Shown in pieces: positions 54,134-62,957 of a stretch of 64,000 nucleotides of DNA. Below the pieces are notes generated by a model. That model was not told where the DNA came from, searched no databases, and worked only from the letters and a program-made list of their open reading frames with translations. Within the stretch, counting starts at the first letter, position 1. Every line of letters begins with the position of its first letter. The translations under genes and the position numbers were made by a program. The DNA comes from Bacteroidia bacterium (GTDB taxonomy: Bacteria > Bacteroidota > Bacteroidia > Flavobacteriales > Schleiferiaceae). The DNA is taken from contig JAUHWL010000007.1 in NCBI GenBank assembly GCA_030424545.1, positions 99,202 through 163,201 of the forward strand, read 5' to 3'.

Positions 54134-55118
54134 GAAGAGAAATAGCGTTTTCCATTTTATTCATAATAAGAGAAGCCACCTCTAATGCTTTGTGACCATC
54201 TTTTAATGATACTACGGGAGTTTCATCTTTCTTAATAGAATCGGCCAGAGATTTTAATTCTTCTAAAATGGCATTGTTAGGTTCTACTTTTGGGTTTTCG
54301 AAAAAGATTCTTTTTTTACGGCCATTAGGTAAATCTAAAATCATAGCAAAGGGGTCTTCTTCGTTTCCTTCAACATTGTTCATTCTAACAATTTCAGAAG
54401 CCTTCTTTAAAAAGTCAACCGTAATGTAGGCGTCTTTTTGAAAGAGTCTAAGCTTGCGCATATTTTTCATGCTAATACGGCTCGCGGTTAAATTGGCTAC
54501 ACAACCATTTTCAAACTCTAATCTTGCGTTGCATATGTCTGCGGTTTCGCTAACAACTGTAACACCGTTTGCACTTATGTTTTTTATGGGCGAGTCTACC
54601 ATGCTTAAAACAATATCAATGTCATGAATCATCAAATCCATCACCACAGAAACATCTGTACCGCGCGGGTTAAACTCTGCCAACCGGTGAGACTCTATAA
54701 ACATTGGATTGTTGATGTTTTTTTGAGAAGCTAAAAAGGCTGGGTTAAAACGCTCTACATGTCCAACTTGCGCACGTACTTTTAATTCTTTAACCCGGTC
54801 TCTAAGCTGTGCTGCTTCTTCCACTGTATTGGTTATGGGTTTCTCTATAAAGAAGTGTTTTTTAAAGTCTAACGCACTATTGGCACATTCAAAATGAGAT
54901 AGCGTAGGTGTTACAATATCTACAACATCTACGGCCTTTATAAGTTCTTCTATGCTATCAAACCGCTTATATCCTAAAGTAGCCTCAACTTCTTTGGCAA
55001 CGCTTTCTATTGGGTCAAAAAAACCAACCAGTTCATAAACATTTTTAAGCTGACTAATGCAGTTTAAGTGAATTTTACCAAGATGACCTGCGCCTAATAC
55101 GCCTATTTTTAATTTCAT
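54126..55118 (-). CDS. Gfo/Idh/MocA family oxidoreductase
   Basis: The 330-residue protein has an N-terminal NAD(P)-binding domain (GVLGAGHLGKIHLNCI), a VDIVTPTLSHF...FIEKPITNTVEEA region with the conserved EKP, and a C-terminal alpha/beta domain with VGHVERFNPAF and MIHDIDIVLSM. Family members oxidise or reduce sugars and sugar nucleotides. It heads the minus-strand group with a strong promoter 20 nt upstream. A sugar-nucleotide dehydrogenase role is inferred from the sugar transferase. Confidence 0.93.
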   Translation of the reverse strand: MKLKIGVLGAGHLGKIHLNCISQLKNVYELVGFFDPIESVAKEVEATLGYKRFDSIEELIKAVDVVDIVTPTLSHFECANSALDFKKHFFIEKPITNTVEEAAQLRDRVKELKVRAQVGHVERFNPAFLASQKNINNPMFIESHRLAEFNPRGTDVSVVMDLMIHDIDIVLSMVDSPIKNISANGVTVVSETADICNARLEFENGCVANLTASRISMKNMRKLRLFQKDAYITVDFLKKASEIVRMNNVEGNEEDPFAMILDLPNGRKKRIFFENPKVEPNNAILEELKSLADSIKKDETPVVSLKDGHKALEVASLIMNKMENAISLHV

Positions 55119-55137
55119 AAGAATGCCATGATTTGCG

Positions 55138-55167
55138 CAAATGTACCCGAAACTTATTATTTACAAA
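55138..55167 (-). promoter_or_regulatory. Bacteroidota-type promoter for the Gfo/Idh gene group
   Basis: On the minus strand TTTG, 18 nt and TACATTTG are a full consensus match. The -7 box ends 20 nt before the ATG. Confidence 0.75.
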
Positions 55168-55277
55168 CCTAATTTTAAACATAATAATGCTAGTACACTT
55201 TCTAACATATAAATTGTTAAAAACATTGCAATATTCATGGGCTATTCAATGCCTCAATTTGGCGTTATTTACGCTTT

Positions 55278-55919
55278 ATGAAAGACTTGCCAAGACATAT
55301 TGGTTTACGGAATTTATTGGCCGATTTACTTGTGGAAAAAGGCATTGAGAATGAAAACGTTCTACAAGCTATTCGCAAAGTGCCTCGTCATCTTTTTATG
55401 GAAAGCAGTTTTGAGCAACGCGCCTATTTAGATAATGCATTTCCCATAGGCGCGGGGCAAACCATTTCTCAGCCCTATACTGTGGCTTACCAAAGTGAAT
55501 TGCTTGGCGTTACCGAAGGACAAAAAGTTTTAGAAATTGGCACAGGCTCTGGGTATCAAGCTGCGGTTTTATGTGCCATGGGAGTAAAAGTTTATTCTAT
55601 AGAGAGGCAAAAAGAATTATTTGACCATTCAAGTGCTTTGCTGAGAAGTTTAGGATATTCTATTATTCAGAAATATGGCGATGGTTATAAAGGTATGCCG
55701 GCATTTGCCCCATTTGATGGAATTGTAGTTACAGCAGGAGCGCCTTTAATTCCTAAGGCGTTAATGGCACAATTAAAAGTAGGAGGTAGGTTAATTATTC
55801 CGGTAGGAGTTGATAGCCAAATTATGACCGTTGTTACACGTGTTTCCGAGAAAAAGTTTACAAAATCAGAAAAGGGCGCTTTTAAATTTGTGCCGATGCT
55901 GAAAGAAAAAGAACGTTAG
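55278..55919 (+). CDS. pcm: Protein-L-isoaspartate O-methyltransferase
   Basis: The 213-residue repair enzyme methylates L-isoaspartyl residues with SAM. The family landmarks are visible: the N-terminal VPRHLFMES, GAGQTISQPYTVAYQSELL, SAM loop VLEIGTGSGYQAAVL and IVVTAGAPLIPKALMAQLKVGGRLIIPVG. The start MKDLPRHIGLRN is the first ATG in frame downstream of the divergent promoter. It is divergent from the Gfo/Idh gene and followed by a terminator. Confidence 0.95.
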   Translation: MKDLPRHIGLRNLLADLLVEKGIENENVLQAIRKVPRHLFMESSFEQRAYLDNAFPIGAGQTISQPYTVAYQSELLGVTEGQKVLEIGTGSGYQAAVLCAMGVKVYSIERQKELFDHSSALLRSLGYSIIQKYGDGYKGMPAFAPFDGIVVTAGAPLIPKALMAQLKVGGRLIIPVGVDSQIMTVVTRVSEKKFTKSEKGAFKFVPMLKEKER

Positions 55920-55941
55920 TTTTTTCTGAAGTTTAGTACAC

Positions 55942-55980
55942 AAAAAAGCCCGAAAACAATTTGTTCTCGGGCGTTTAATT
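55942..55980. terminator. Terminator between pcm and the porin gene
   Basis: GCCCGAAAACAA pairs with TTGTTCTCGGGC (one mismatch). An A-run lies before it and a T-rich tract after, so it can serve pcm and the convergent porin gene. Confidence 0.78.
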
Positions 55981-55992
55981 TTTATTCTATTT

Positions 55993-57144
55993 TTAATTAA
56001 AACTGTATTTAACGCTTAATTGAATTCGGTTTGCGGTACCACTGTCGGTATTAATATCTGTGCGATTTCCATGCAAGAATTCTATTCCAACAAGCGCATT
56101 CTCTGCAAAATACCAAACCAAGTTAACAGCCATATAATTTACGCTGTGTACATCATTTTCATCTTGACCTTCTGAATTCTCAACTTGACCAAAATTGCCA
56201 ACAATAACAGAAGAGAAGGCAGGGCTCCAATAATGCTGATAGCCAAGTGTGGCGCCCATAGCCGTTAGTGCTTGTAGATTTTCGTTTACGTCTAAACCGG
56301 CATCCATTCCGCCTCTAAACCGCTCTATACCTGGCCCATAAACAAACTGATAAATTAAATTATCCTTTTTTAGAAAATTTAATTGACCAGATAGGTTAAA
56401 TCCATATAAAGAAACATTCTGAGAAGAATTATCCATAAAGCGATACCGAACTGTTGCGGCAAAACCTGAAAGCTGAATATGTCCCCAGTCTCTTGTTAGC
56501 CGGTATCTGGCCGTTAAATCAGGCAACGGATTCTCAAAACTACCTTCTTGCGTAGGGGCTTGTGCATTACCGCTAGGTTGTTCTAGAGCCACAGCGAGGT
56601 AAGAATTCTTAAAAGATTGTTTATATCGAAGCATAGCGTGCCTAGCAAATACATATGCTCCTGGCTTTTCAAAATCAAGTGTTTTTGGGATGATGCTTTC
56701 ATCCATAAAAGTAGACCACCATTGACCTGCAAGCCATTTTCCGTTAATCTCTACAAAAGCATGACGCAACCTAAATGCACCTCCGCTACCGTAAAAATCA
56801 CCTTCAATATAACCTCGTATTTCACCTATTTTAGAAGGAGAACGAACATCTAAATGCAATCTAGATTCGCGCGCATTTAAAGTTGCCGTTTGTCCTTTCA
56901 TAGGGGTTAAGCTATCTGGAGTAGTAGGAATCTTTGTAACATCAAAATAATATGGGGAGCCAATGGGGTTTAAGTCCTCTATAAGGTCAAACTTAACATA
57001 CCCGCCAAATTTTATTTTAAAATTAGTTTTTGGAATTTTCCACCATCCAGCGGCTAATTCGCTTTGTTCTGGAGGATTTCCTTGTCCTAAAACAGAAAAT
57101 GAGAGCAGAACAATTAATATCGAGCTAAATAAATATTTCATCAT
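55993..57144 (-). CDS. Outer-membrane porin (DcaP-like)
   Basis: The 383-residue protein starts at the first of two adjacent ATGs that precede a signal peptide (MMKYLFSSILIVLLSFSVLGQ). Upstream in-frame ATGs lie inside the carbonic anhydrase gene and are rejected. The mature protein has a long series of amphipathic strands, including FGGYVKFDLIEDLNP, RESRLHLDVRSPSKIGEIRGYIEGDF and a terminal IQLSVKYSFN. This agrees with DcaP-type trimeric channels (16 to 18 strands). It starts 7 nt after the carbonic anhydrase stop, so the two are co-transcribed. Substrate unknown; bicarbonate or small anions would fit the neighbour but are only inferred. Confidence 0.85.
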   Translation of the reverse strand: MMKYLFSSILIVLLSFSVLGQGNPPEQSELAAGWWKIPKTNFKIKFGGYVKFDLIEDLNPIGSPYYFDVTKIPTTPDSLTPMKGQTATLNARESRLHLDVRSPSKIGEIRGYIEGDFYGSGGAFRLRHAFVEINGKWLAGQWWSTFMDESIIPKTLDFEKPGAYVFARHAMLRYKQSFKNSYLAVALEQPSGNAQAPTQEGSFENPLPDLTARYRLTRDWGHIQLSGFAATVRYRFMDNSSQNVSLYGFNLSGQLNFLKKDNLIYQFVYGPGIERFRGGMDAGLDVNENLQALTAMGATLGYQHYWSPAFSSVIVGNFGQVENSEGQDENDVHSVNYMAVNLVWYFAENALVGIEFLHGNRTDINTDSGTANRIQLSVKYSFN

Positions 57145-57151
57145 ACAGAAA

Positions 57152-58027
57152 TTATTTAGCCGAAGTTTCGCCAACATGGCTAGAGCCAATGGTTCTTTCA
57201 TAAAGCCCTTGTACGGGTCTGTTGTTGGCCCCAATAATGGCAGAAATAGCACCTATTTGTGCAGCCGACATTGTAGGATGATCTTTTAGAACAACCCATT
57301 GAACATCTTCGCTGCATGGAGGAGTTGTAAGAGAGCCCGTGTATGTAAATGCACTGCTATTAGCGGGTACGTGAAGGTTTAAATCAGAAATAACATCTTC
57401 TAATTGAATTGTTTGCCCTTTTTCTGTAGGAAGGTTGGCAATAATGGGTTTAAAATTCACATTTTCTTTACCTTCTTTAAATAAAGCGCTTAGTACTGCC
57501 AATGCACCATCTTCACTTTGATGTACAAAATGTACTTCTAGCGGAAAGTGTTTTCCATCTACCGTGTGTTCGCTTGGCGTATGAAAGTGAAATTGTTTTA
57601 ATTCATACACCTTATTATTAATTTTAAACGTACTGCCTGGTTCAACGTCCATTTGTATGGTATGTCCATTGTCAACAATATCATGCACATGTTCATTAAA
57701 TGTCATGTTTAAAGATGTACTACCATAGTTTACATCCAAAGAAACATCGTTTGCGCCTTCAGAATTTACCAGATTTATGGGCGATTGACTATGCCCTGTA
57801 CCACACAGAGAATAAACGGGATCTAAAGAACCCCAGGCGGCAGGACCATCTTCGCCAACATAACCCCACTCTGCTGGGCGTGCACTTTTTGGGGCTTCAA
57901 CTGTAGGTTCTTCAACCACGGGTTCATCATTTACAACTTCTGGCTCTTGTGCCGAGTCACAAGCTACAATCATTAACCCGAAAGAGAACAGGCTTAAAAT
58001 GCTTAAAGTTTTTGTTTTGTTTTTCAT
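57152..58027 (-). CDS. Alpha-class carbonic anhydrase, lipoprotein
   Basis: The 291-residue protein begins with a lipoprotein-type signal (FSFGLMIVAC, Cys23), followed by an acidic Glu/Pro/Val-rich linker to about residue 45. The alpha-CA domain (WGYVGEDGPAAWGSL... to the end) shows HSQSPINL, the zinc ligands in KQFHFHTPSEH (two His) and EVHFVHQ (third His), and SLTTPPCSEDVQW. The enzyme hydrates CO2 on the periplasmic side of a membrane. Its coupling to a porin gene (7 nt) is notable. The signal sequence lacks a strong -3 lipobox residue, so a plain signal peptide remains possible. Confidence 0.92.
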   Translation of the reverse strand: MKNKTKTLSILSLFSFGLMIVACDSAQEPEVVNDEPVVEEPTVEAPKSARPAEWGYVGEDGPAAWGSLDPVYSLCGTGHSQSPINLVNSEGANDVSLDVNYGSTSLNMTFNEHVHDIVDNGHTIQMDVEPGSTFKINNKVYELKQFHFHTPSEHTVDGKHFPLEVHFVHQSEDGALAVLSALFKEGKENVNFKPIIANLPTEKGQTIQLEDVISDLNLHVPANSSAFTYTGSLTTPPCSEDVQWVVLKDHPTMSAAQIGAISAIIGANNRPVQGLYERTIGSSHVGETSAK

Positions 58028-58217
58028 CTTGTTTATTATTAGGAATATTATGGTCTAATATACGCTTTGACCACTTTTGTCTGTTCATTACTTTTTAATG
58101 ACGTGAAATAAAAATGGAATTGTTGATTTTCTAAACCATTTATAATGAATTACAGAGGTTGTATCTATGCTTTGTTAAATATTATGTTCTAATATTACCG
58201 CGGTATTGGTTTATAAA

Positions 58218-59072
58218 ATGAAATTGAAACTTTTTTTTGCGGTATTCATATTTGTTCAAATTGCTGTTGTTGGTCAAGAAAACAAAGCATGCTTTTTATG
58301 TAAACCAAAACTGCATCAAAACCCAGATCCTTATTCTATTCATTTAAAAAAAGAGTGGCCCGTACTTTTAGGAAGTACATCTATTGCACTTGCAGGATTT
58401 TTCGCGAAAGAATTCGATAATATTTCACCATTTACACCGCTAGAATTACATCAATTAAATAGAGAAAACATAAACCGATGGGACAAAGGTGCAACGTATA
58501 ATTATAGCCAATCTGCCAACAGTGCTAGTGATATTCTCCTGCTTAGCAGCCTTGTGGTAATGCCACAGTTTTTTCTTTTTAATAAGCATACCAATAAAAA
58601 ATGGGGGACGTTGTTGGTGTTAACTTACGAAGTTGCGGCAATAAATTACGGTATCACAAACTTGTTTAAAAGTACAGTAAACAGATCTCGGCCGTATGTT
58701 TATAACACAGATTTGACTTATACAGAGCGTACAGATGATGACAGTAGATATTCTTTTTATTCTGGACATGTATCTATGAGTGCGTCACTTTCTTTCTTGT
58801 TTGCAAAAACGCTTACAGATTTTCATCCGAGTATGGCAAAAAGCTATAAAATAGGGGTGTGGAGTTTTGCAGCATTATTACCAGCAACAATTGGCTACTT
58901 AAGAATTAAGGCGGGGCAACATTACCCTACTGATGTTCTTGCGGGTTATGCTATGGGTGCCCTTACGGGCTGGTTGGTACCTGCTTTGCACAAACAGAAA
59001 AAAAAGAACTTTTCTATATTTCCTGCACGGGTATTTCAAAGAAATGGATTGGGTTTACGGCTACAATGGTAG
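58218..59072 (+). CDS. PAP2-family membrane phosphatase (second copy)
   Basis: With the ATG chosen (a TTG four codons earlier is in frame but less likely) the protein has 284 residues with a signal-anchor-like start. PAP2 motifs are KSTVNRSRPYVY (motif 1), YSGHVSMSAS (motif 2, catalytic His) and RIKAGQHYPTDVLAGY (motif 3, nucleophile His). It is larger than the 47.3-kb paralog, and its N-terminal domain includes a CFLCKPK cysteine pair. Role in lipid phosphate removal is inferred from the family. Confidence 0.9.
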   Translation: MKLKLFFAVFIFVQIAVVGQENKACFLCKPKLHQNPDPYSIHLKKEWPVLLGSTSIALAGFFAKEFDNISPFTPLELHQLNRENINRWDKGATYNYSQSANSASDILLLSSLVVMPQFFLFNKHTNKKWGTLLVLTYEVAAINYGITNLFKSTVNRSRPYVYNTDLTYTERTDDDSRYSFYSGHVSMSASLSFLFAKTLTDFHPSMAKSYKIGVWSFAALLPATIGYLRIKAGQHYPTDVLAGYAMGALTGWLVPALHKQKKKNFSIFPARVFQRNGLGLRLQW

Positions 59073-59124
59073 TGCTTCTTGAAGGTTCTTATATTATGAT
59101 AATTACGTCAAGCAATCTACCTTT

Positions 59125-60462
59125 TTAAGGGTTTATCCAACCAGTATTAACCGTAGAATATTTGCTTTTTGATAAGTATGTTTTACGCGCCTTTCGCCAA
59201 TCTGAAATCACTAATTTAGGTGGATTGTTTTGTTGTGCAAGAGCCTGCTCCCAGTTTTGTATTTCTTTTAGAAATGCAGCGTCACCTGTAATTTCTGCAA
59301 AACACAAAGCTGTTGGTTGTGGCAGGTTTAATTGATCTATCCAAAGGTAAAGGGCTGTTATTGTACTATGTAAATCATTATTTCTGGCTGCCCTTATAAA
59401 TTTCCGCCAATAAAAAAGCTCTGATTGTCGGTATTTATGCAAGTAATTCTTCCGGTAGTTAACGGCCCACTTTAGGCTAAAAATTAGTGCTAAACAGAGT
59501 AAAGCAAAGGCAATAATAACCGCAGCAAATTTTTTCGGGCTCATACCAAAAATAGTAAATGGTGGTTCTGGTTCTTCTGCTACTTTTATAGCAGCTACTT
59601 GTGCTGCCAAGCTATCTTTTATACTGGCCAACATCCCCAAATCTGGATTAGGTTGCACTTGAATTGTTACAGCGGGCAACGTGCGTTTGTATATTTTTTG
59701 TCTTAGAGGGTTCCACCAAGTAAACACCATTTCTGGCAAAGTTACTTCGCCTTCTTTTTCAAAAAGATAGCGCATAGTTTCGGTGCGCGTGGCGCTTATT
59801 GCCGTTTTACTGCTGTGGTTTTGTACTTCGCTTCTTGCAGGATAAAAACTCACGCCAGAAATGCTATCCCATGAGGTGGGTGGGATAAGTTCAGAAACAG
59901 TATTCACCGCATCGCGATTAATGCTGCGCTCCAAAACATCGCCAACTTTTACGTTTTTCACATTCCCTTTCCAGCTTTGCTTTACAGCTACATTGGTGGT
60001 TACCAACCATTGGTCGGCATCAAAACCAGGGGGAATAGGTTTTACCTTTATCAGCCGTGCTTTGGATTTAATGGTGTGTGAGACTCCTTTGTAATCTCCA
60101 TCTTTGGGAGATGCAACGTGAATTTCTAGAGAAGGAAACGTTACGTTTTCATCATCAAACGGAAAAACATTAAAAATCATTTCAACCCCTGGAAAAGTTT
60201 TGCCGTTTTCAATTTTAGAAATACTTACTGAACGGAAATAGACGGTAAATGCACCGTTTACTTTTACGTTGCCCGGGTCAACACCTTCTGTAAACCAAGT
60301 GCTTGTGTATACCCTTACAGAGACTTGCACAGGCTCGCCCACGTAAACACTGGTTTTGCTTAACAATACTTCGCTCCACAGCTTTTGTGCGTGTGCAGAA
60401 ACGCTCATTAACAGGGCAAATATCAGCCCCAATACCTGCAAAGTACTACCAGGGCTTTTCAT
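59125..60462 (-). CDS. BatD-like protein (aerotolerance operon)
   Basis: The 445-residue protein has a signal peptide (to about SAHAQ), an extracytoplasmic BatD beta-region (SEVLLSKTSVYVGEPVQVSVRVYTSTWFTEG... about 30-290), one membrane helix near 312-335 (FAAVIIAFALLCLALIFSLKWAV) and a cytoplasmic C-terminal domain (about 340-445). BatD works with the VWA proteins BatA and BatB in the Bacteroides aerotolerance operon, whose biochemical role is not settled. Its start overlaps the batB/C gene by 17 nt. Confidence 0.85.
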   Translation of the reverse strand: MKSPGSTLQVLGLIFALLMSVSAHAQKLWSEVLLSKTSVYVGEPVQVSVRVYTSTWFTEGVDPGNVKVNGAFTVYFRSVSISKIENGKTFPGVEMIFNVFPFDDENVTFPSLEIHVASPKDGDYKGVSHTIKSKARLIKVKPIPPGFDADQWLVTTNVAVKQSWKGNVKNVKVGDVLERSINRDAVNTVSELIPPTSWDSISGVSFYPARSEVQNHSSKTAISATRTETMRYLFEKEGEVTLPEMVFTWWNPLRQKIYKRTLPAVTIQVQPNPDLGMLASIKDSLAAQVAAIKVAEEPEPPFTIFGMSPKKFAAVIIAFALLCLALIFSLKWAVNYRKNYLHKYRQSELFYWRKFIRAARNNDLHSTITALYLWIDQLNLPQPTALCFAEITGDAAFLKEIQNWEQALAQQNNPPKLVISDWRKARKTYLSKSKYSTVNTGWINP

Positions 60463-62167
60463 TGTTCTGTGGCTTTATATTGTTTTTCTTCACCTGATAT
60501 TCTAATTTTTTCATCAAAAATCGGGCAGGATCATCGTTAATTTTACGCAGTAAAACTTTGCTGTTATCTCCTACAGCAGAATTCGACAAATCGTCTGGCA
60601 CTTCATCAAGCTCCTTGGCTTTTTGTATTTCTGTGTTCACCATTTCAGAAAGACGCTCCTTTTCCATGTCTTTTTTTGTGGCTTTTTGACCACCACCGCT
60701 AAAGTCTTCTTGGCTATCGTTTTCTTTGGTTTTAGCCGTTTTCTTTTCCTTGGCAGCTTCTTCGGCATCAGCTAGACTCGCCTCATTCATACCGTTTAGT
60801 AAGCGTTCCATTTCGTGCTTATTTTGTTGGGCTTCTTCCATGGTAGGGTTAAGTTGAACCGCTATGCCGAAAGCCATTTGAGCCGCGGCATAATCTCCAT
60901 TTTTAAAATAGGCCAATCCTAAATTGTACGCGCCCATGGCGGTCGTATCATTGTTAAAAGCCTTTATGGCCTCATCATAATTTCCGGCCTTAAAATAGGC
61001 TACACCTTGGCGCAAAGGGTCTTGGTATGTTTTTGCAGCTTTGGCATAATCTCCTTTTTTCATGAAGCGTTGGCCTTGATAATCTTTTGTAAACCACAAA
61101 TCGGCAAAGTGGCTATTTTCTTGTTGACACGAAGTAAGGGAGAGCATTCCGAACAAGGAAAACACCACCCAGCCTTTGCGAAACCACAGGAGTAAAATAA
61201 ATGCCATTGGAATTATAAAAAGAAAGCCAACATCGCGCCATTCGTTTTCTTTTTTCTTGGGCGCTTCTGTGAATTTTAAATTCATGCGTATGGTTTTCGC
61301 CATGGCATCTACATCGCTTTTATCTAGCGTTAGCTGATGTATTTGAATATTTTCTAAAGAATTTAGTTTGGAAACAACGGCTGCGTTTAAAGCAGAATGC
61401 ACATTTTTACCTTTGTATCGCAGACTTCCATGGCCAGAATAATTGGGCACATCGGCACCGGTTGATGTATTCATAGGCATAATAGCTATGCTATTTTTCG
61501 AATTTGATGCATAGTCTTTCATCCAATCAAAAATGGATTCATCATAATCATCAGAGAATACCACTATAGTGCCCGGGGCAGAGGTAGTACTCATTGCAGA
61601 ATCGGCAAGAATTAGCGCGCTTTTTAAATCAGAACCGCGAAAAGGCATCACCTTTGGCGTTAATGTTTCTATGTGACTTTTTATAATTTTATAATCGCGC
61701 GTAAGCGGAACAATGGTGTGTGCTGTACCGGCAAAACCAATTAACGCCACGCGTGCCCCTGGATTGGCATTCAAAAAATCGGTGATTTTAAATTTCGCCC
61801 TTTCTAATCTGCTGGGCTGGATATCTTCTGCCAACATACTCTGAGAAAGATCAAGCAAAATGACTACAGGCGTTTCTAGTGTTTGGCCAGGCATTTCAAT
61901 TTTTTTCCAAGTTGGTCCAGCTAGCGCTAAAACACCAATGGTGAGGCCTAAAGCCAACATAAATTGTATCGCTATTTTTATATGTAGGCTGCCTTTGCTA
62001 ATGACAAACGGGCGTAAATGTGGCGCAATGTGCTTTTTCCAACGTGCATTTTCGCGTGTGCTGAGCAATCCTAAAATCAGAATAACGCCCACACCCACGA
62101 AACCCCACAAATATTGAGGTCGCAAAAAGTGGAAGTCGCTCCAGATGATGGGGAATAGGTCTGTCAT
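60446..62167 (-). CDS. BatB-BatC fusion: VWA domain plus TPR protein
   Basis: The 573-residue protein has two N-terminal membrane helices (about 21-37 and 66-84), a von Willebrand A domain (from about 98) with the MIDAS motif DLSQS at Asp106-Ser110, and a helix pair near 315-345. Then comes a C-terminal TPR half from about 360 (YAKAAKTYQDPLRQ..., YDEAIKAFNNDTTAMGAYNLGLAYFKNGDYAAAQMAF) and a charged coiled tail. The stretch FSLFGMLSLTSCQQ inside the protein looks like a former BatC lipoprotein signal, which suggests that batB and batC were fused. It would normally follow batA directly; here about 1.4 kb of inserted DNA separates them. Confidence 0.85.
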   Translation of the reverse strand: MTDLFPIIWSDFHFLRPQYLWGFVGVGVILILGLLSTRENARWKKHIAPHLRPFVISKGSLHIKIAIQFMLALGLTIGVLALAGPTWKKIEMPGQTLETPVVILLDLSQSMLAEDIQPSRLERAKFKITDFLNANPGARVALIGFAGTAHTIVPLTRDYKIIKSHIETLTPKVMPFRGSDLKSALILADSAMSTTSAPGTIVVFSDDYDESIFDWMKDYASNSKNSIAIMPMNTSTGADVPNYSGHGSLRYKGKNVHSALNAAVVSKLNSLENIQIHQLTLDKSDVDAMAKTIRMNLKFTEAPKKKENEWRDVGFLFIIPMAFILLLWFRKGWVVFSLFGMLSLTSCQQENSHFADLWFTKDYQGQRFMKKGDYAKAAKTYQDPLRQGVAYFKAGNYDEAIKAFNNDTTAMGAYNLGLAYFKNGDYAAAQMAFGIAVQLNPTMEEAQQNKHEMERLLNGMNEASLADAEEAAKEKKTAKTKENDSQEDFSGGGQKATKKDMEKERLSEMVNTEIQKAKELDEVPDDLSNSAVGDNSKVLLRKINDDPARFLMKKLEYQVKKNNIKPQNNEKPW

Positions 62168-62174
62168 TTAAAAT

Positions 62175-62230
62175 GTGGCTAAAGCCACTGTTGTTTGTTT
62201 AATTTATTGCAGTTGACTGAAGTCAATTGG
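62175..62230 (+). repeat. Two-hairpin repeat unit 1
   Basis: GTGGCTAAAGCCAC (62175-62188), 20 nt spacer, then an imperfect palindrome with AGTTGACT/AGTCAATT arms (62209-62230). It lies in the 5' gap of batB/C. Confidence 0.8.
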
Positions 62231-62260
62231 AAGTTTCATTGGTTAACATTTCATCTTTAA

Positions 62261-62836
62261 TCAAGGATTGACGGTAGTTCTTTTCTTTTTTCTTTCTCTT
62301 GTGTATTTACTAAAAATATCAATATATCTGTCGTCAAACATTATCTTGGAAATGTTTTCATAATCAATGCGTGTCGGTTTGTCGTCAAAAAATCCTGCCG
62401 CATTAAAGTACAGGATAAATACGTTTTTGTCGGTCACACGTTTTACTGTTCCAATTGTGAAACTTCCAATATCAGGGTCTTCGCACTCAACAATGACATT
62501 CATTTTTTTCTGTTGAAATGTTTTGAAGATTGACTTCCAACTATCCAAGTTCACGTTGGTACTTATTTCGATTTTTTTCTTTTCGTTCTCCCAAGTCATG
62601 ATTTTGTCATAGTATTTGTCATGATTGTTGTAACGAATTCGGGCAATGTGTGGCATTGGAAAGATGTTAAAACCAAGGGCCCTGAAGTCATCAGTTTCTT
62701 GAAGCACAACAAAGTTTTCGGAGTAGTCAACAATGTAACCTCTGCTTATTTCATCCCAGTCGTTAGTAACGCTTCTCGTTATTCTAGAGAATTTTAGGTC
62801 TTTACAATGCTCCTTTATTTTGTCTTTGATTGTCAT
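62261..62836 (-). CDS. Unknown protein with two repeated beta-barrel-like domains
   Basis: The 191-residue protein has no signal or membrane segment. Two related segments are visible: about 30-80 (ISRGYIVDYSENFVVLQETDDFRALGFNIFPMPHIARIRY) and about 112-165 (IGSFTIGTVKRVTDKNVFILYFNAAGFFDDKPTRIDYENISKIMFDD). Both read as a G-x-I/V, hydrophobic strand, D-rich turn, PxxxI/NISxI ending, like small SH3/Sm-type barrels. I do not recognise the family. The gene is enclosed by two-hairpin units 1 and 2 and separated from the Bat genes, so it is probably cargo of the inserted segment. Confidence in the coding call is good, in any function nil. Confidence 0.75.
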   Translation of the reverse strand: MTIKDKIKEHCKDLKFSRITRSVTNDWDEISRGYIVDYSENFVVLQETDDFRALGFNIFPMPHIARIRYNNHDKYYDKIMTWENEKKKIEISTNVNLDSWKSIFKTFQQKKMNVIVECEDPDIGSFTIGTVKRVTDKNVFILYFNAAGFFDDKPTRIDYENISKIMFDDRYIDIFSKYTRERKKKRTTVNP

Positions 62837-62875
62837 TTTTAATTTATTGCCAATTTCAATTTGTCAATCTTTATT

Positions 62876-62931
62876 GAGGCTAAAGCCTCTTTTTGTTTTA
62901 TACATTTTTGCAGTTGGCTTAAGCCAACTGC
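62876..62931 (+). repeat. Two-hairpin repeat unit 2
   Basis: GAGGCTAAAGCCTC (62876-62889), 20 nt spacer, then a perfect 22-bp palindrome with GTTGGCTT/AAGCCAAC arms (62910-62931). It lies 26 nt from the transposase stop. Confidence 0.88.
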
Positions 62932-62957
62932 AAAAGAATTATTTCAATTAAAGGGCT

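Noticed and set aside
57145..57252. Upstream start for the porin gene (MLFLPLLGPTTDP...)
   Set aside because: The extension lies mostly inside the carbonic anhydrase gene on the same strand and precedes the true signal peptide.
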